From: Anaerolineaceae bacterium UBA700
GTDB taxonomy: Bacteria; Chloroflexota; Anaerolineae; Anaerolineales; Anaerolineaceae
DNA: 13,221 bases
Reading direction: 5' to 3'
Assembly (NCBI GenBank): GCA_002298885.1
Contig: DBMK01000023.1
Span: 1 to 13,221, forward strand
The notes under the pieces are model-generated. The model was not told where the DNA came from. It worked only from the letters and a program-made list of their open reading frames with translations, and ran no database searches. Positions 6,367 to 13,221 of this stretch are shown here, one piece after another; position 1 is the first letter of the stretch, and every line of letters starts with the position of its first letter. The position numbers were made by a program, and so were the translations under genes.

Positions 6367-7695
6367 ATGGCGATTCCATCAGTAAATGCAGCGGTATCCA
6401 ATCCTGTTTTCGTCCCGCCTCCGATCCAGCGCATTGAGGAAACAGGATTATCGCCTCTCTGGCTTCAGGATCTAATTCTTAAAATCTTATATTTTCAAGG
6501 TTACCTGACCGGTTTCCGGGTCGCAGAAGAGATAGCTCTGCCGTTTACCGGGGTGGTCGATTTACTCCTCGAATCCTTGAAACGCGAAAAGCTGGTAGAA
6601 GTACGCCAATCGCAGATTGGCGGCCTCGGCGAGGGCGCGTATCAATATGCGATCACCGGCGCCGGGATTGCCCGGGCGCGGGAAGCGCTGGAACGCAGCC
6701 AGTACGCCGGCCCTGCGCCGGTCTCGCTCGAGATTTACAACGAATCGGTGAAGCGCCAGAGCCGCAGCCGCTCGCAGGTGACGCCGCGCCTCATGCGCCA
6801 GGTGATGAACCACCTGGTCCTTTCTGAAAACACATTTCATAAACTCGGTCCCGCGGTAAACTCGGGCACGTCAATTTTCATCTACGGGCCGCCGGGAAAC
6901 GGCAAGACCAGCATCGCCCGCGCCATCGGCACCATGATCCTGAACCAGCCGATTTACATCCCTTATTCGGTTTTCGTTGGCGGGCAGGTTATCACTTTGT
7001 ACGATTCGGTAAACCACCAACTTATCCCGGAGGATGACAACAGGCAGCCAGGCACCGGCAGTATACGGACGGGAATTAAGCGCGACCCGCGCTGGGTGCG
7101 CATTCGCCGCCCATTTATCATGACTGGCGGCGAGCTGACCCTGGCGGGCCTGGACCTGGTCTTCGACGATGTGCACCGCTTTTACGAAGCGCCATTCCAA
7201 ATGAAGGCGAACGGCGGTATTTTATTGATCGACGATTTCGGAAGGCAGCAGGTGCGCCCGCGCGACCTGCTCAACCGTTGGATCGTGCCCCTAGAAAACC
7301 GTATCGATTATCTTTCACTGCACACCGGCCGCAAGATCGAGCTGGTGTTCGACGTCCTGGTCGTTTTTTCGACCAACCTTCCTCCCAAGGACCTGGTAGA
7401 CGAGGCGTTCTTGCGCCGCTTGCGGCATAAGATTGAAATTCCCGACCCAAGCCCTGAGGAATTCCGTGAAATTTTCCGGCGAGTATCCACCCAGAAGGGC
7501 ATCGCTTACGATGACCAGGGCCTGGCTTACCTGATCCAGGAGTGGTACATCAAGCGGGAGCGCAAATTACGCGCCAATCACCCGCGCGACCTATGCGACC
7601 AGGTGTTGGACATTGCCCACTACATGGCAGTTGACCCGGGTATGACCCGTGAGTTAATCGACCGTGCCGCTGAGGCGTATTTTGTCGAGCTTTAA
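6367..7695 (+). CDS. AAA-family ATPase with N-terminal winged-helix-like region, function unknown
   Basis: A 442-residue protein. Residues about 28-112 look like a small winged helix (an LWLQDLILKILYFQGYLTG opening, then helices and ELVEVR-like strand turns ending in YAITGAGIARAREAL). The AAA module follows: Walker A GPPGNGKT (174-181), Walker B ILLIDD (285-290), sensor-1-like FSTN (334-337) and FLRRLRHKIEIPDPSPEEF (348-366), whose arginines could act in trans. About 100 residues separate Walker A and B, longer than in a minimal AAA core. I chose the ATG at 6367 because GGAG lies 8 nt upstream; an ATG at 6334 sits only 3 nt after the promoter -10 box and would precede the transcript start. 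It overlaps or abuts the phosphodiesterase gene. I recognise the architecture but no established pathway; a remodelling or chaperone-like role is inference. Confidence 0.85.
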   Translation: MAIPSVNAAVSNPVFVPPPIQRIEETGLSPLWLQDLILKILYFQGYLTGFRVAEEIALPFTGVVDLLLESLKREKLVEVRQSQIGGLGEGAYQYAITGAGIARAREALERSQYAGPAPVSLEIYNESVKRQSRSRSQVTPRLMRQVMNHLVLSENTFHKLGPAVNSGTSIFIYGPPGNGKTSIARAIGTMILNQPIYIPYSVFVGGQVITLYDSVNHQLIPEDDNRQPGTGSIRTGIKRDPRWVRIRRPFIMTGGELTLAGLDLVFDDVHRFYEAPFQMKANGGILLIDDFGRQQVRPRDLLNRWIVPLENRIDYLSLHTGRKIELVFDVLVVFSTNLPPKDLVDEAFLRRLRHKIEIPDPSPEEFREIFRRVSTQKGIAYDDQGLAYLIQEWYIKRERKLRANHPRDLCDQVLDIAHYMAVDPGMTRELIDRAAEAYFVEL

Positions 7696-8446
7696 CCTGG
7701 CGGTCCATCCCGACCGGCCGTTGATTTTTGCGCATCGTGGGGCTAATACCGACGCACCCGAAAACACAATCGCTGCCTTCCGCCTGGCGCGCCAGCAGGG
7801 CGCGGATGGAATCGAGCTGGACGTGAAGCTAACCGGCGATGGCCAGGTGGTCGTGCTGCATGACCAGAATCTGGACCGCACGACCGACGGGCACGGCCCG
7901 CTGCGCTCTTTACGCCTGGCCGAGGTTAAAAAGCTTGACGCCGGAAGCTGGTTCGATTGGGCCTATGCCGGCGAGCGCATTCCGACCCTGGCCGAAGTGT
8001 TCGATGAATTTGGCGATACCATTCTGTACGATATCGAATTGACCAATTATGCCGCGCCATTCGACGACCTGCCTCAAAAGGTCGCCCGCCTGGTGCAGCA
8101 GTTTAAGCTGGCTCACCGCGTCTTCGTTACTTCTTTCGTCCCGGTTGCTTTGGTCAAGTTTCACGCGATCCTGCCTGCAATCTCTTGCGGGTTGATCGCT
8201 TTGAAGGGGGCGCCGGGTTGGCTTTCCCGCTCGGCATTGGGACGCTGGATGGTGCCCCAGGCCGTGGTGCCGTACTACACCGACGTGACCGAGAGCTTCA
8301 TACGAAGGCAAGCGCAGCATAATCGAGTGGTTATTCCATGGACGGTTAACGAGTCGCGCAAATTTCGCCTCATGTTCGGATGGGGCGTTGGGGCGGTCAT
8401 CACCGATGTCCCGCAGATTGCTCGCCAATCTTTGGAGGCAGTGTGA
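7682..8446 (+). CDS. Glycerophosphodiester phosphodiesterase
   Basis: A 254-residue TIM-barrel enzyme of the GDPD family, which hydrolyses glycerophosphodiesters (deacylated phospholipid head groups) to glycerol-3-phosphate and an alcohol. The catalytic histidine and partner are in AHRGA (H18, R19), PENT follows, metal ligands are expected in GIELDVK (E45, D47), the second histidine is in VVLHD (H60), and a third acidic site is DIELT (E119). The C-terminal WTVN and GAVITDVP are typical. There is no signal peptide, so it is probably cytoplasmic. The start is uncertain: TTG at 7682 has GAGG 6 nt upstream, while GTG at 7664 gives 6 more residues with a poorer ribosome site. Either start overlaps the ATPase gene (14 or 32 bp), and the gene ends in a 4-bp overlap (GTGA) with the GH3 gene, which implies translational coupling. 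Confidence 0.93.
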   Translation: MSSFNLAVHPDRPLIFAHRGANTDAPENTIAAFRLARQQGADGIELDVKLTGDGQVVVLHDQNLDRTTDGHGPLRSLRLAEVKKLDAGSWFDWAYAGERIPTLAEVFDEFGDTILYDIELTNYAAPFDDLPQKVARLVQQFKLAHRVFVTSFVPVALVKFHAILPAISCGLIALKGAPGWLSRSALGRWMVPQAVVPYYTDVTESFIRRQAQHNRVVIPWTVNESRKFRLMFGWGVGAVITDVPQIARQSLEAV

Positions 8447-11304
8447 GGCGTTTGTTTTACCTGGTCCTGTTGATTTCTCTCCTGGCGGCGTCCATTTTGC
8501 CGGCGGGGAATCTTCAGGCCGTCCAGGCGCAGCAGGCAAACGACCCGGCGGCCAAGGCCAAACTCCTGCTTCAAAAGCTCACTCCGGAGGAAAAAGTCGG
8601 CCAGTTGTTTATCGTTACCTTCAAGGGCCGCGATGTGACGAGCACTGATTCGAAGATCATGGATTTTGTGTCCAACCGGTTCCTGGGCGGCGTAATACTT
8701 ACGGCGGCCAATGACAATTTTGTCGGCCCCGCCGGGACGTTAGATGCAATCCAGCAGCTTACCAACGGCCTGCAGGAGGATAAATGGAGCGGCTCGCAGC
8801 AAACGGCGACCAATCCGATCACCAAGCAGGTCTTTACGCCGCAATATATCCCGCTTTTTATTGGGATTTCACAAGAAGGCGACCAATCACCAAACGACCA
8901 GATTTTAAATGGGGTGACCCTGCTTCCAGACTTAATGTCAATCGGGGCAACCTGGAATACCAAGCTGGCTGAACGCGTCGGCTCGACCCTGGGCCAGGAA
9001 TTAGAGGCGCTGGGGATCAACTTCTATATGGGGCCCTCGCTCGACGTCGAGGATACTGTCGCCAAGGAGGGAGTTGCGGACCTGGGCACGCGCGTGTTTG
9101 GGGGCGACCCGTATTGGGTAGGCGAGATGGGCCAGGCCTACATCCGCGGCCTGCACGAGGGCAGCGATCAAAAACTGGTGGTCGTTTCGAAACATTTCCC
9201 CGGCCGCGGCAGCTCGGACCGCCCGCCGGAAGAGGACGTGGCAACAGTAAAGAAATCGCTCGAACAACTGAAGCAGATCGAACTGGCCCCCTTCTTTTCA
9301 GTCACCGGGGATGCTTCTTCGGCGGATTCGACCACCGACGGCCTGCTGGTCTCGCACATCCGTTATCAGGGTTTCCAGGGAAACATTCGGGATACAACCC
9401 GCCCCATCAGTTTCGACCAGGCCGCCCTGGATCAAATCCTCAGCCTGCCGGCTTTCGCCACCTGGCGCCAGGCGGGTGGGCTGGTGGTGAGCGACAACCT
9501 CGGCAGCACCGGGATCCGCAAGTTTTTCGATCCCACCGGCTCGTCCTTTGACGCCCGCCAGATTGCCCGCAATGCCTTTCTGGCTGGGAATGATCTGCTT
9601 TACCTCGACAATTTTGTTGCCTCCACCGATTCGGATCCCTTCACAACCCTTCAGCGTACGCTGGATTTCTTTGCCCAGAAATATCGTGAGGATACGGCCT
9701 TTGCCCAACGCGTCGATGCGTCGGTAACCCGGATCCTCACCTTGAAGTATAAAATGTACCCGGATTTCACGCCGGATAACGTCCTCAATTCGCCCAGTAG
9801 CCTCTCCCAGGTGGGACAGGGGGACCAGGTGACGTTCGACGTGGCACACCAGGCAGTTACCCTGATTTCCCCCAGCCAGGCCGAGCTGAGCCAGGTTTTA
9901 CCCCGCCCGCCGGAAGTGCGCGAGCGCATGGTCTTTTTGACCGACACGGCCTCAGCCAAACAATGTTCCACCTGTTCAAATCAGCCCATCCTGGCTGCCG
10001 ATTCGATGATGAATGCGGTCCTGCGTTTGTATGGGCCGAATGCTGGAGGCCAGGTTTTACCCGGCAACCTTTCTTCGTATTCATTTCTGGACCTGAAGAA
10101 TTATTTGGACAGCAACAAGGATTCGCCTCAGCACATCCAGGACGACCTGGCGGCCGCAGATTGGATTGTCATTGGCGCGTTGGACGTGTCTGCCAGCCGC
10201 CCAGAATCCAATGCTTTGCAGCGTTTGCTCTCCGAACGCCCCGACTTAATCCGCAACAAACGGGTGATCTTGTTTGCATTCAACGCGCCGTATTACCTGG
10301 ATGCCACGGATATCTCCAAGCTCACTGCCTTCTACGCCCTTTACAGCAAAACACCAGCCTTCGTCGAAATGGCGGCACGCATCCTGTTCCAGGAATTGAC
10401 TCCCACGGGAAATCCGCCTGTCTCGGTGCCCGGCGCGGGCTACGACCTTAGTGTCGCCACGTCTCCGGATCCTTCTCAAGTCATCCAATTGGAACTGGAC
10501 CTGCCCCAGGCGTCTACTGCCACGCCGGAAGTAACCGCTTCGCCAAAGCCAAGCCCCAGCGCCACAGCCACGCCGCCACCCCGCTTCAAGGTCGGCGATA
10601 ACTTGCCACTGCGGACAGGGATTATCCTGGATCACAACAGGAATCCTGTCCCGGATGGGACGGTCGTGCGCTTCCGCTTCACCCAGGGCCTGGCTGAATC
10701 CAGCACACAGTCCACCGTCGATGAGACCACAACAGCCGGGGTGGCTCGGGCGTCTTTCCGCATCCCCAGCGCCGGGCTGCTTGAAATCACGGTGGTGGCC
10801 GAGCCGGCGCTAACATCAAAAATCCTGCGCCTGGATATATCTTCTACCGGGGCGGTTGCCATTACTGCCATCACCCCAACCCCGCAGCCTTCGATGACGC
10901 CAACCATCACCGAAACTGCTACACCCTCGCCGACGGCAACCATTACCCCTACTCCCACGCCTCCGCCGCCGATGAAGACCGGCCCTGGAGATTGGGCGCT
11001 GGCCAACTTGATCGCCTGGGGGGCTGCCTTTGGCTTCTTCTGGTTGGGACGCAGCCTGGCATCGATGCGTTGGGCCATCCGCTGGGCGCTTTTAGCGGCA
11101 GTGGGAGGGTTGGTGGCTTACTTTTACCTGGCAATCCAATTCCCGGGAAGCCAGAACTGGATGGATTCAACCGGAAGGCTGGGTATCCTGCTGGTAACGT
11201 TGATCGGATCGATTATAGGCTGGCTGGGGGGAGTACTGTGGAAACGCTGGATGAGCAAGCGCGCCCGCATGGAAAAACCGCGCCGGACTAATGGAACATC
11301 GTAA
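8443..11304 (+). CDS. Secreted, membrane-anchored GH3-family protein with NagZ-like domain and altered active-site loop
   Basis: A 953-residue envelope protein. The GTG at 8443 has GGAGG 4 nt upstream and gives a clear signal peptide (RRLFYLVLLISLLAASILPAG, cleavage near AVQA). A GH3 N-terminal barrel (about 45-430) resembles beta-N-acetylhexosaminidases: LTPEEKVGQLF, GINFYMGPSLDV, LGTRVFGGDP, SKHFPGRG (249-256) and the nucleophile loop VVSDNLG (D351). A GH3 C-terminal-like domain follows (about 465-665), then a Thr/Pro linker (690-714), an Ig-like/Big-type domain (about 715-806), a second Thr/Pro linker (811-843) and three hydrophobic helices (about 851-872, 879-900, 914-936). The NagZ loop normally reads GHG...DSH; here it is GRGSSDRPPEED, so the dyad histidine is missing, and DQEGG is replaced by SQEGD (143-147). 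Activity is therefore doubtful. Its 3' end overlaps the convergent kinase gene by 17 bp. Confidence 0.88.
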   Translation: MRRLFYLVLLISLLAASILPAGNLQAVQAQQANDPAAKAKLLLQKLTPEEKVGQLFIVTFKGRDVTSTDSKIMDFVSNRFLGGVILTAANDNFVGPAGTLDAIQQLTNGLQEDKWSGSQQTATNPITKQVFTPQYIPLFIGISQEGDQSPNDQILNGVTLLPDLMSIGATWNTKLAERVGSTLGQELEALGINFYMGPSLDVEDTVAKEGVADLGTRVFGGDPYWVGEMGQAYIRGLHEGSDQKLVVVSKHFPGRGSSDRPPEEDVATVKKSLEQLKQIELAPFFSVTGDASSADSTTDGLLVSHIRYQGFQGNIRDTTRPISFDQAALDQILSLPAFATWRQAGGLVVSDNLGSTGIRKFFDPTGSSFDARQIARNAFLAGNDLLYLDNFVASTDSDPFTTLQRTLDFFAQKYREDTAFAQRVDASVTRILTLKYKMYPDFTPDNVLNSPSSLSQVGQGDQVTFDVAHQAVTLISPSQAELSQVLPRPPEVRERMVFLTDTASAKQCSTCSNQPILAADSMMNAVLRLYGPNAGGQVLPGNLSSYSFLDLKNYLDSNKDSPQHIQDDLAAADWIVIGALDVSASRPESNALQRLLSERPDLIRNKRVILFAFNAPYYLDATDISKLTAFYALYSKTPAFVEMAARILFQELTPTGNPPVSVPGAGYDLSVATSPDPSQVIQLELDLPQASTATPEVTASPKPSPSATATPPPRFKVGDNLPLRTGIILDHNRNPVPDGTVVRFRFTQGLAESSTQSTVDETTTAGVARASFRIPSAGLLEITVVAEPALTSKILRLDISSTGAVAITAITPTPQPSMTPTITETATPSPTATITPTPTPPPPMKTGPGDWALANLIAWGAAFGFFWLGRSLASMRWAIRWALLAAVGGLVAYFYLAIQFPGSQNWMDSTGRLGILLVTLIGSIIGWLGGVLWKRWMSKRARMEKPRRTNGTS

Positions 11305-12271
11305 TTATGAAACTCAATACTGCCAGTGAAATCGAAGCGTAGAGCAAGGTGCGCTCCGGCATGCCGCGGAAGTAATCTTGAAGGCGCGGCGGCCGCGTGA
11401 TTGGGCGGGTGGAGGACGGAGAATCGCCCAGCAGGCTCTGCCGGAACCGGTCGACGCTTTCGGGGCGTTCATCCGGGTGAAGACTCATTGCCCACAAGAT
11501 AACCCGTTCGGTCTTTGGGCTGATTTCTGGATTAATCTCGCGCGGCGGCACCTGGCTGTCGGGGTGCAGGAAACGCTCGCGGGCATCGGTTGGCGCCTGG
11601 TTGGTGAGCAGGTGGTATAACGTGGCGCCGAAGGCGTAAATGTCAGAACGGGCGTCGGTATGCCCGCTGTCGCCGCCGTATTGTTCCAGAGGCGTGTACA
11701 GCGCCGTTCCCTGGCCTTGCAGCACGGTGATAGTCACCTCGCCCGGCGCCAGCACCTTCACCAGTCCAAAATCAACCAGCTTTAGCAGGCCGCTAGGGGT
11801 CAGCTTCAGGTTACTCGGCTTGATGTCCCGGTGGAGCAAGGGAGGGTTTTGGTTGTGCAGGTAGATCAAGGCGTCAGCCAACTGGGCAGCCCAATCCAGT
11901 ACGTCGCTTTCGGCCAGGAAGGCCCCAGCCTGCCGTGCTTCTAGCATCAGCGTCCGCAAATCCTTGCCCGGAACGAAATCCATTACCAGGTAATCGCGGT
12001 TGCCAATCGAAAAAAAGTCGGATACCTTGGGCAGGTTTGGATGGTCGAGGCGGGCCAAAACTGTGGCCTCACGCAGGAATTGCTCGCGGGCTTCCTTGAG
12101 CAATTCTGGGGGCAGGCTGCGGTCGTTTTCCACCTCTTTCAAGGCGCATTGGCGGCCCTCCAGCCTGAGATCGTCCGCCAGGTAAATGCTTCCCATGCCG
12201 CCCTGGCCGATGATTCGCTGGACGCGGTAGCGACCGCGCAGGATCTCCCCGGCTTTGAGTGGAACTGGCAT
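11288..12271 (-). CDS. Membrane-anchored eukaryotic-type Ser/Thr protein kinase
   Basis: A 327-residue Hanks-type kinase. The domain spans about 15-282 with glycine loop GQGGMG (22-27), ATP lysine in CALKEV (K45), catalytic loop HRDIKPSN (147-154, an RD kinase usually activated by activation-loop phosphorylation), DFG (167-169), an activation segment ending GTALYTPLEQY (188-198, TPLE in place of APE) and DIYAFGATLYHLLT. A short linker leads to one C-terminal helix (about 308-325) that ends two residues before the C-terminus. The kinase is thus held at the membrane but has no outside sensor domain (no PASTA or similar). The ATG at 12269-12271 has GGAGG 10 nt upstream. It is convergent with and overlaps the GH3 gene, and divergent from the FHA regulator, its likely substrate or reader. 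Confidence 0.95.
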   Translation of the reverse strand: MPVPLKAGEILRGRYRVQRIIGQGGMGSIYLADDLRLEGRQCALKEVENDRSLPPELLKEAREQFLREATVLARLDHPNLPKVSDFFSIGNRDYLVMDFVPGKDLRTLMLEARQAGAFLAESDVLDWAAQLADALIYLHNQNPPLLHRDIKPSNLKLTPSGLLKLVDFGLVKVLAPGEVTITVLQGQGTALYTPLEQYGGDSGHTDARSDIYAFGATLYHLLTNQAPTDARERFLHPDSQVPPREINPEISPKTERVILWAMSLHPDERPESVDRFRQSLLGDSPSSTRPITRPPRLQDYFRGMPERTLLYASISLAVLSFIITMFH

Positions 12272-12294
12272 AGGACGACTACCTCCAATTGCTT

Positions 12295-12342
12295 AAAAAC
12301 ACTAAAGGTCGCTGGTGTTTTTTTCGGCGTTTTTTCCCAGCG
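12295..12342 (-). promoter_or_regulatory. Overlapping hairpins in the kinase mRNA leader
   Basis: Two inverted repeats share bases: AAAAACAC (12295-12302) with GTGTTTTT (12315-12322), and CGCTGG (12310-12315) with CCAGCG (12337-12342). On the minus strand the second forms first; the AT-rich one ends in a run of Ts about 23 bp before the start codon, beside the ribosome site at 12282-12286. Because they overlap, they could be alternative structures in the leader. The first stem is weak, so function is speculative. Confidence 0.3.
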
Positions 12343-12380
12343 GTGGCAGGAATATTGCACAAAACATGCGATATCTGCTA

Positions 12381-12413
12381 TATTATACCTCGGGAGACAT
12401 TATCGTTATAATA
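12381..12413. promoter_or_regulatory. Mirror-image divergent promoters for the kinase and the FHA regulator
   Basis: TATTATA (12381-12387) and TATAATA (12407-12413) form a perfect 7-bp inverted repeat with a 19-bp centre. The left half contains TATAAT on the minus strand (12382-12387), pointing to the kinase. The right half contains TATAAT on the plus strand (12407-12412), pointing to the FHA gene. Predicted leaders are about 105 and 117 nt. -35 boxes at 16-18 bp are poor for both, so an activator bound at the symmetrical site is plausible. Each -35 region falls on the -10 box of the other promoter, which would couple them. Confidence 0.5.
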
Positions 12414-12426
12414 AGAGGTGGCATTG

Positions 12427-12476
12427 GTTCGATTTACGGTGGGTAGATAGGAATCGATGTTTCGCCTCTATCGAAC
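12427..12476 (+). other. Inverted repeat in the FHA gene leader
   Basis: GTTCGAT (12427-12433) and ATCGAAC (12470-12476) can pair, enclosing a region with a competing GATAG (12446-12450) / CTATC (12468-12472) pair. It lies in the long leader between the plus-strand -10 box and the FHA start. It could be an RNA structure or a protein site; evidence is limited to the repeats themselves. Confidence 0.25.
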
Positions 12477-12535
12477 ACCTTGGGACTTGATATTATTTAA
12501 ACTGGGAAGCTGAAGGCTTACCGAACGGAGGAGGA

Positions 12536-13201
12536 ATGAACATTGTGGGGAATGATCTGCCGGTCTTGATCGGCCAGGCAGGGCCTTTGAACGGTAATCG
12601 TTGGGTGATCGGGAAGTCCTTGATGATCGGCCGCGACCCCGGCTGTGACGTGGTTGTGCCCGACCGCCAGGTTTCCCGCTACCACGCCCGCGTCACTCCA
12701 CAGAAGGATGGGGTTATGCTGGAAGACCTGGGGAGCAAGAACGGCACTTTTTACGAAGGAAAAAAGGTCGAGGACCCCATCTTCCTTCAAGATGGCGGTA
12801 TGATCCAGATCGCCCTGGTGCAGAATTTTGTCTTCTTGAGTTCGGATTCAACTATCCCGCTTGGAGGAGCCCAGGCTTCACAGGAGCAATCGGGCGGGCG
12901 ACTGTTTTTGGATAACCGCTCGCGCCGGGTGTGGATCGGCAAAGAGGAAATCTTGCCGCCCCTATCCGTGCCGCAATTCCGTCTTTTGCAAATCCTTTAC
13001 GACCAGGTGGGCAAAGTTGTGGCTCGCGAGGAGCTCATCCGCACGGTTTGGGGAGACGAGGTGTCCGAGGGCGTCTCAGAGGAGGCCATGGATGCCCTGG
13101 TTCGGCGCCTACGCGACCGCCTAGCCTTCTATGATCCGGATCACCAATACATCACCACCATCCGCGGCCACGGCCTGCGCCTCGATAATTCGCTAGATTA
13201 G
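12536..13201 (+). CDS. FHA-domain winged-helix DNA-binding regulator
   Basis: A 221-residue protein that combines an N-terminal FHA domain, which recognises phosphothreonine, with a C-terminal OmpR/PhoB-type winged helix. The FHA domain (about 10-100) keeps its binding residues: IGR (31-33), VSRYH (46-50) and LGSKNGT (65-71). A Gln/Gly-rich linker (about 105-120) leads to the DNA-binding domain (about 121-217), with LSVPQFRLLQILYDQVGKVVAREELIRTVW, the recognition helix MDALVRRLRDRL (185-196) and the wing YITTIRGHGLRL (205-216). There is no receiver domain, so input should come by threonine phosphorylation, most simply from the divergent kinase. Mycobacterial EmbR has the same two functions in the opposite order and answers to PknH. 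The ATG start has a strong GGAGGAGG (12527-12534) just upstream. The last coding base is 20 bp from the window end. Confidence 0.94.
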   Translation: MNIVGNDLPVLIGQAGPLNGNRWVIGKSLMIGRDPGCDVVVPDRQVSRYHARVTPQKDGVMLEDLGSKNGTFYEGKKVEDPIFLQDGGMIQIALVQNFVFLSSDSTIPLGGAQASQEQSGGRLFLDNRSRRVWIGKEEILPPLSVPQFRLLQILYDQVGKVVAREELIRTVWGDEVSEGVSEEAMDALVRRLRDRLAFYDPDHQYITTIRGHGLRLDNSLD

Positions 13202-13221
13202 GGATTTTCCCGTATAAAAAA

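Noticed and set aside
8380..8442. Upstream ATG that would extend the GH3 gene by 21 residues
   Set aside because: It would overlap the phosphodiesterase gene by 67 bp and bury the signal peptide; GTG at 8443 has GGAGG at good spacing and places the signal peptide at the N-terminus.
10632..11078. A 148-codon minus-strand frame rich in Gly and Val
   Set aside because: It is the antisense of the Thr/Pro linker of the GH3 protein; the low-complexity Gly/Val run is produced by the reverse complement of ACC/CCG codons.
13201..13221. Small GGGA-TTT-TCCC hairpin with an A-run after the FHA gene
   Set aside because: A 4-bp stem is too short for a terminator, and the following run is A, not T, on the plus strand; the window ends before more can be seen.

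Overview
The window is a well-packed, GC-rich bacterial chromosome segment with ten complete protein-coding genes and no RNA gene, CRISPR array, transposase or integrase that I can see. The style suggests a member of the Chloroflexota, most likely an Anaerolineae-type organism. This is an inference from three things: extracellular Thr/Pro linkers of the TPTPT kind, a eukaryotic-type kinase with a TPLE activation loop next to an FHA plus winged-helix regulator, and short repeat islands between genes. No marker gene is present to prove it.

Left part (1-5223): an Hsp20 chaperone gene and a UbiB/ABC1-type kinase-like gene lie on the minus strand. Divergent from them is a housekeeping pair on the plus strand, alanine racemase (alr) and the single-strand exonuclease RecJ, 19 bp apart.

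Middle (5224-6366): a 296-bp non-coding island holds three repeat families: a 14-bp tandem pair, three copies of a GGCGGGTC-nnn-GACCCGCC hairpin, and an 8-bp tandem repeat. It ends at the 3' side of a minus-strand DPM1-like family 2 glycosyltransferase, and the last hairpin plus its oligo-T tract looks like the terminator of that gene. A divergent promoter region follows (6204-6366).

Right part (6367-13201): three plus-strand genes form a tight, overlapping unit: an AAA ATPase with an N-terminal winged-helix-like region, a glycerophosphodiester phosphodiesterase, and a large secreted, membrane-anchored GH3-family protein. The GH3 protein lacks the His of the NagZ catalytic dyad. Its 3' end overlaps by 17 bp the 3' end of a convergent minus-strand Ser/Thr kinase. 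The kinase is divergently paired with an FHA-winged-helix transcription factor, and the two genes share a region with mirror-image TATAAT elements. This pair is the best candidate for a distinctive system: membrane kinase, phosphothreonine-reading DNA-binding protein, and possibly cell-envelope output genes next door.

Two genes (alr and the glycosyltransferase) have a TATAAT-like box exactly 7 nt before the ATG and no good Shine-Dalgarno, so they may be transcribed without a leader.
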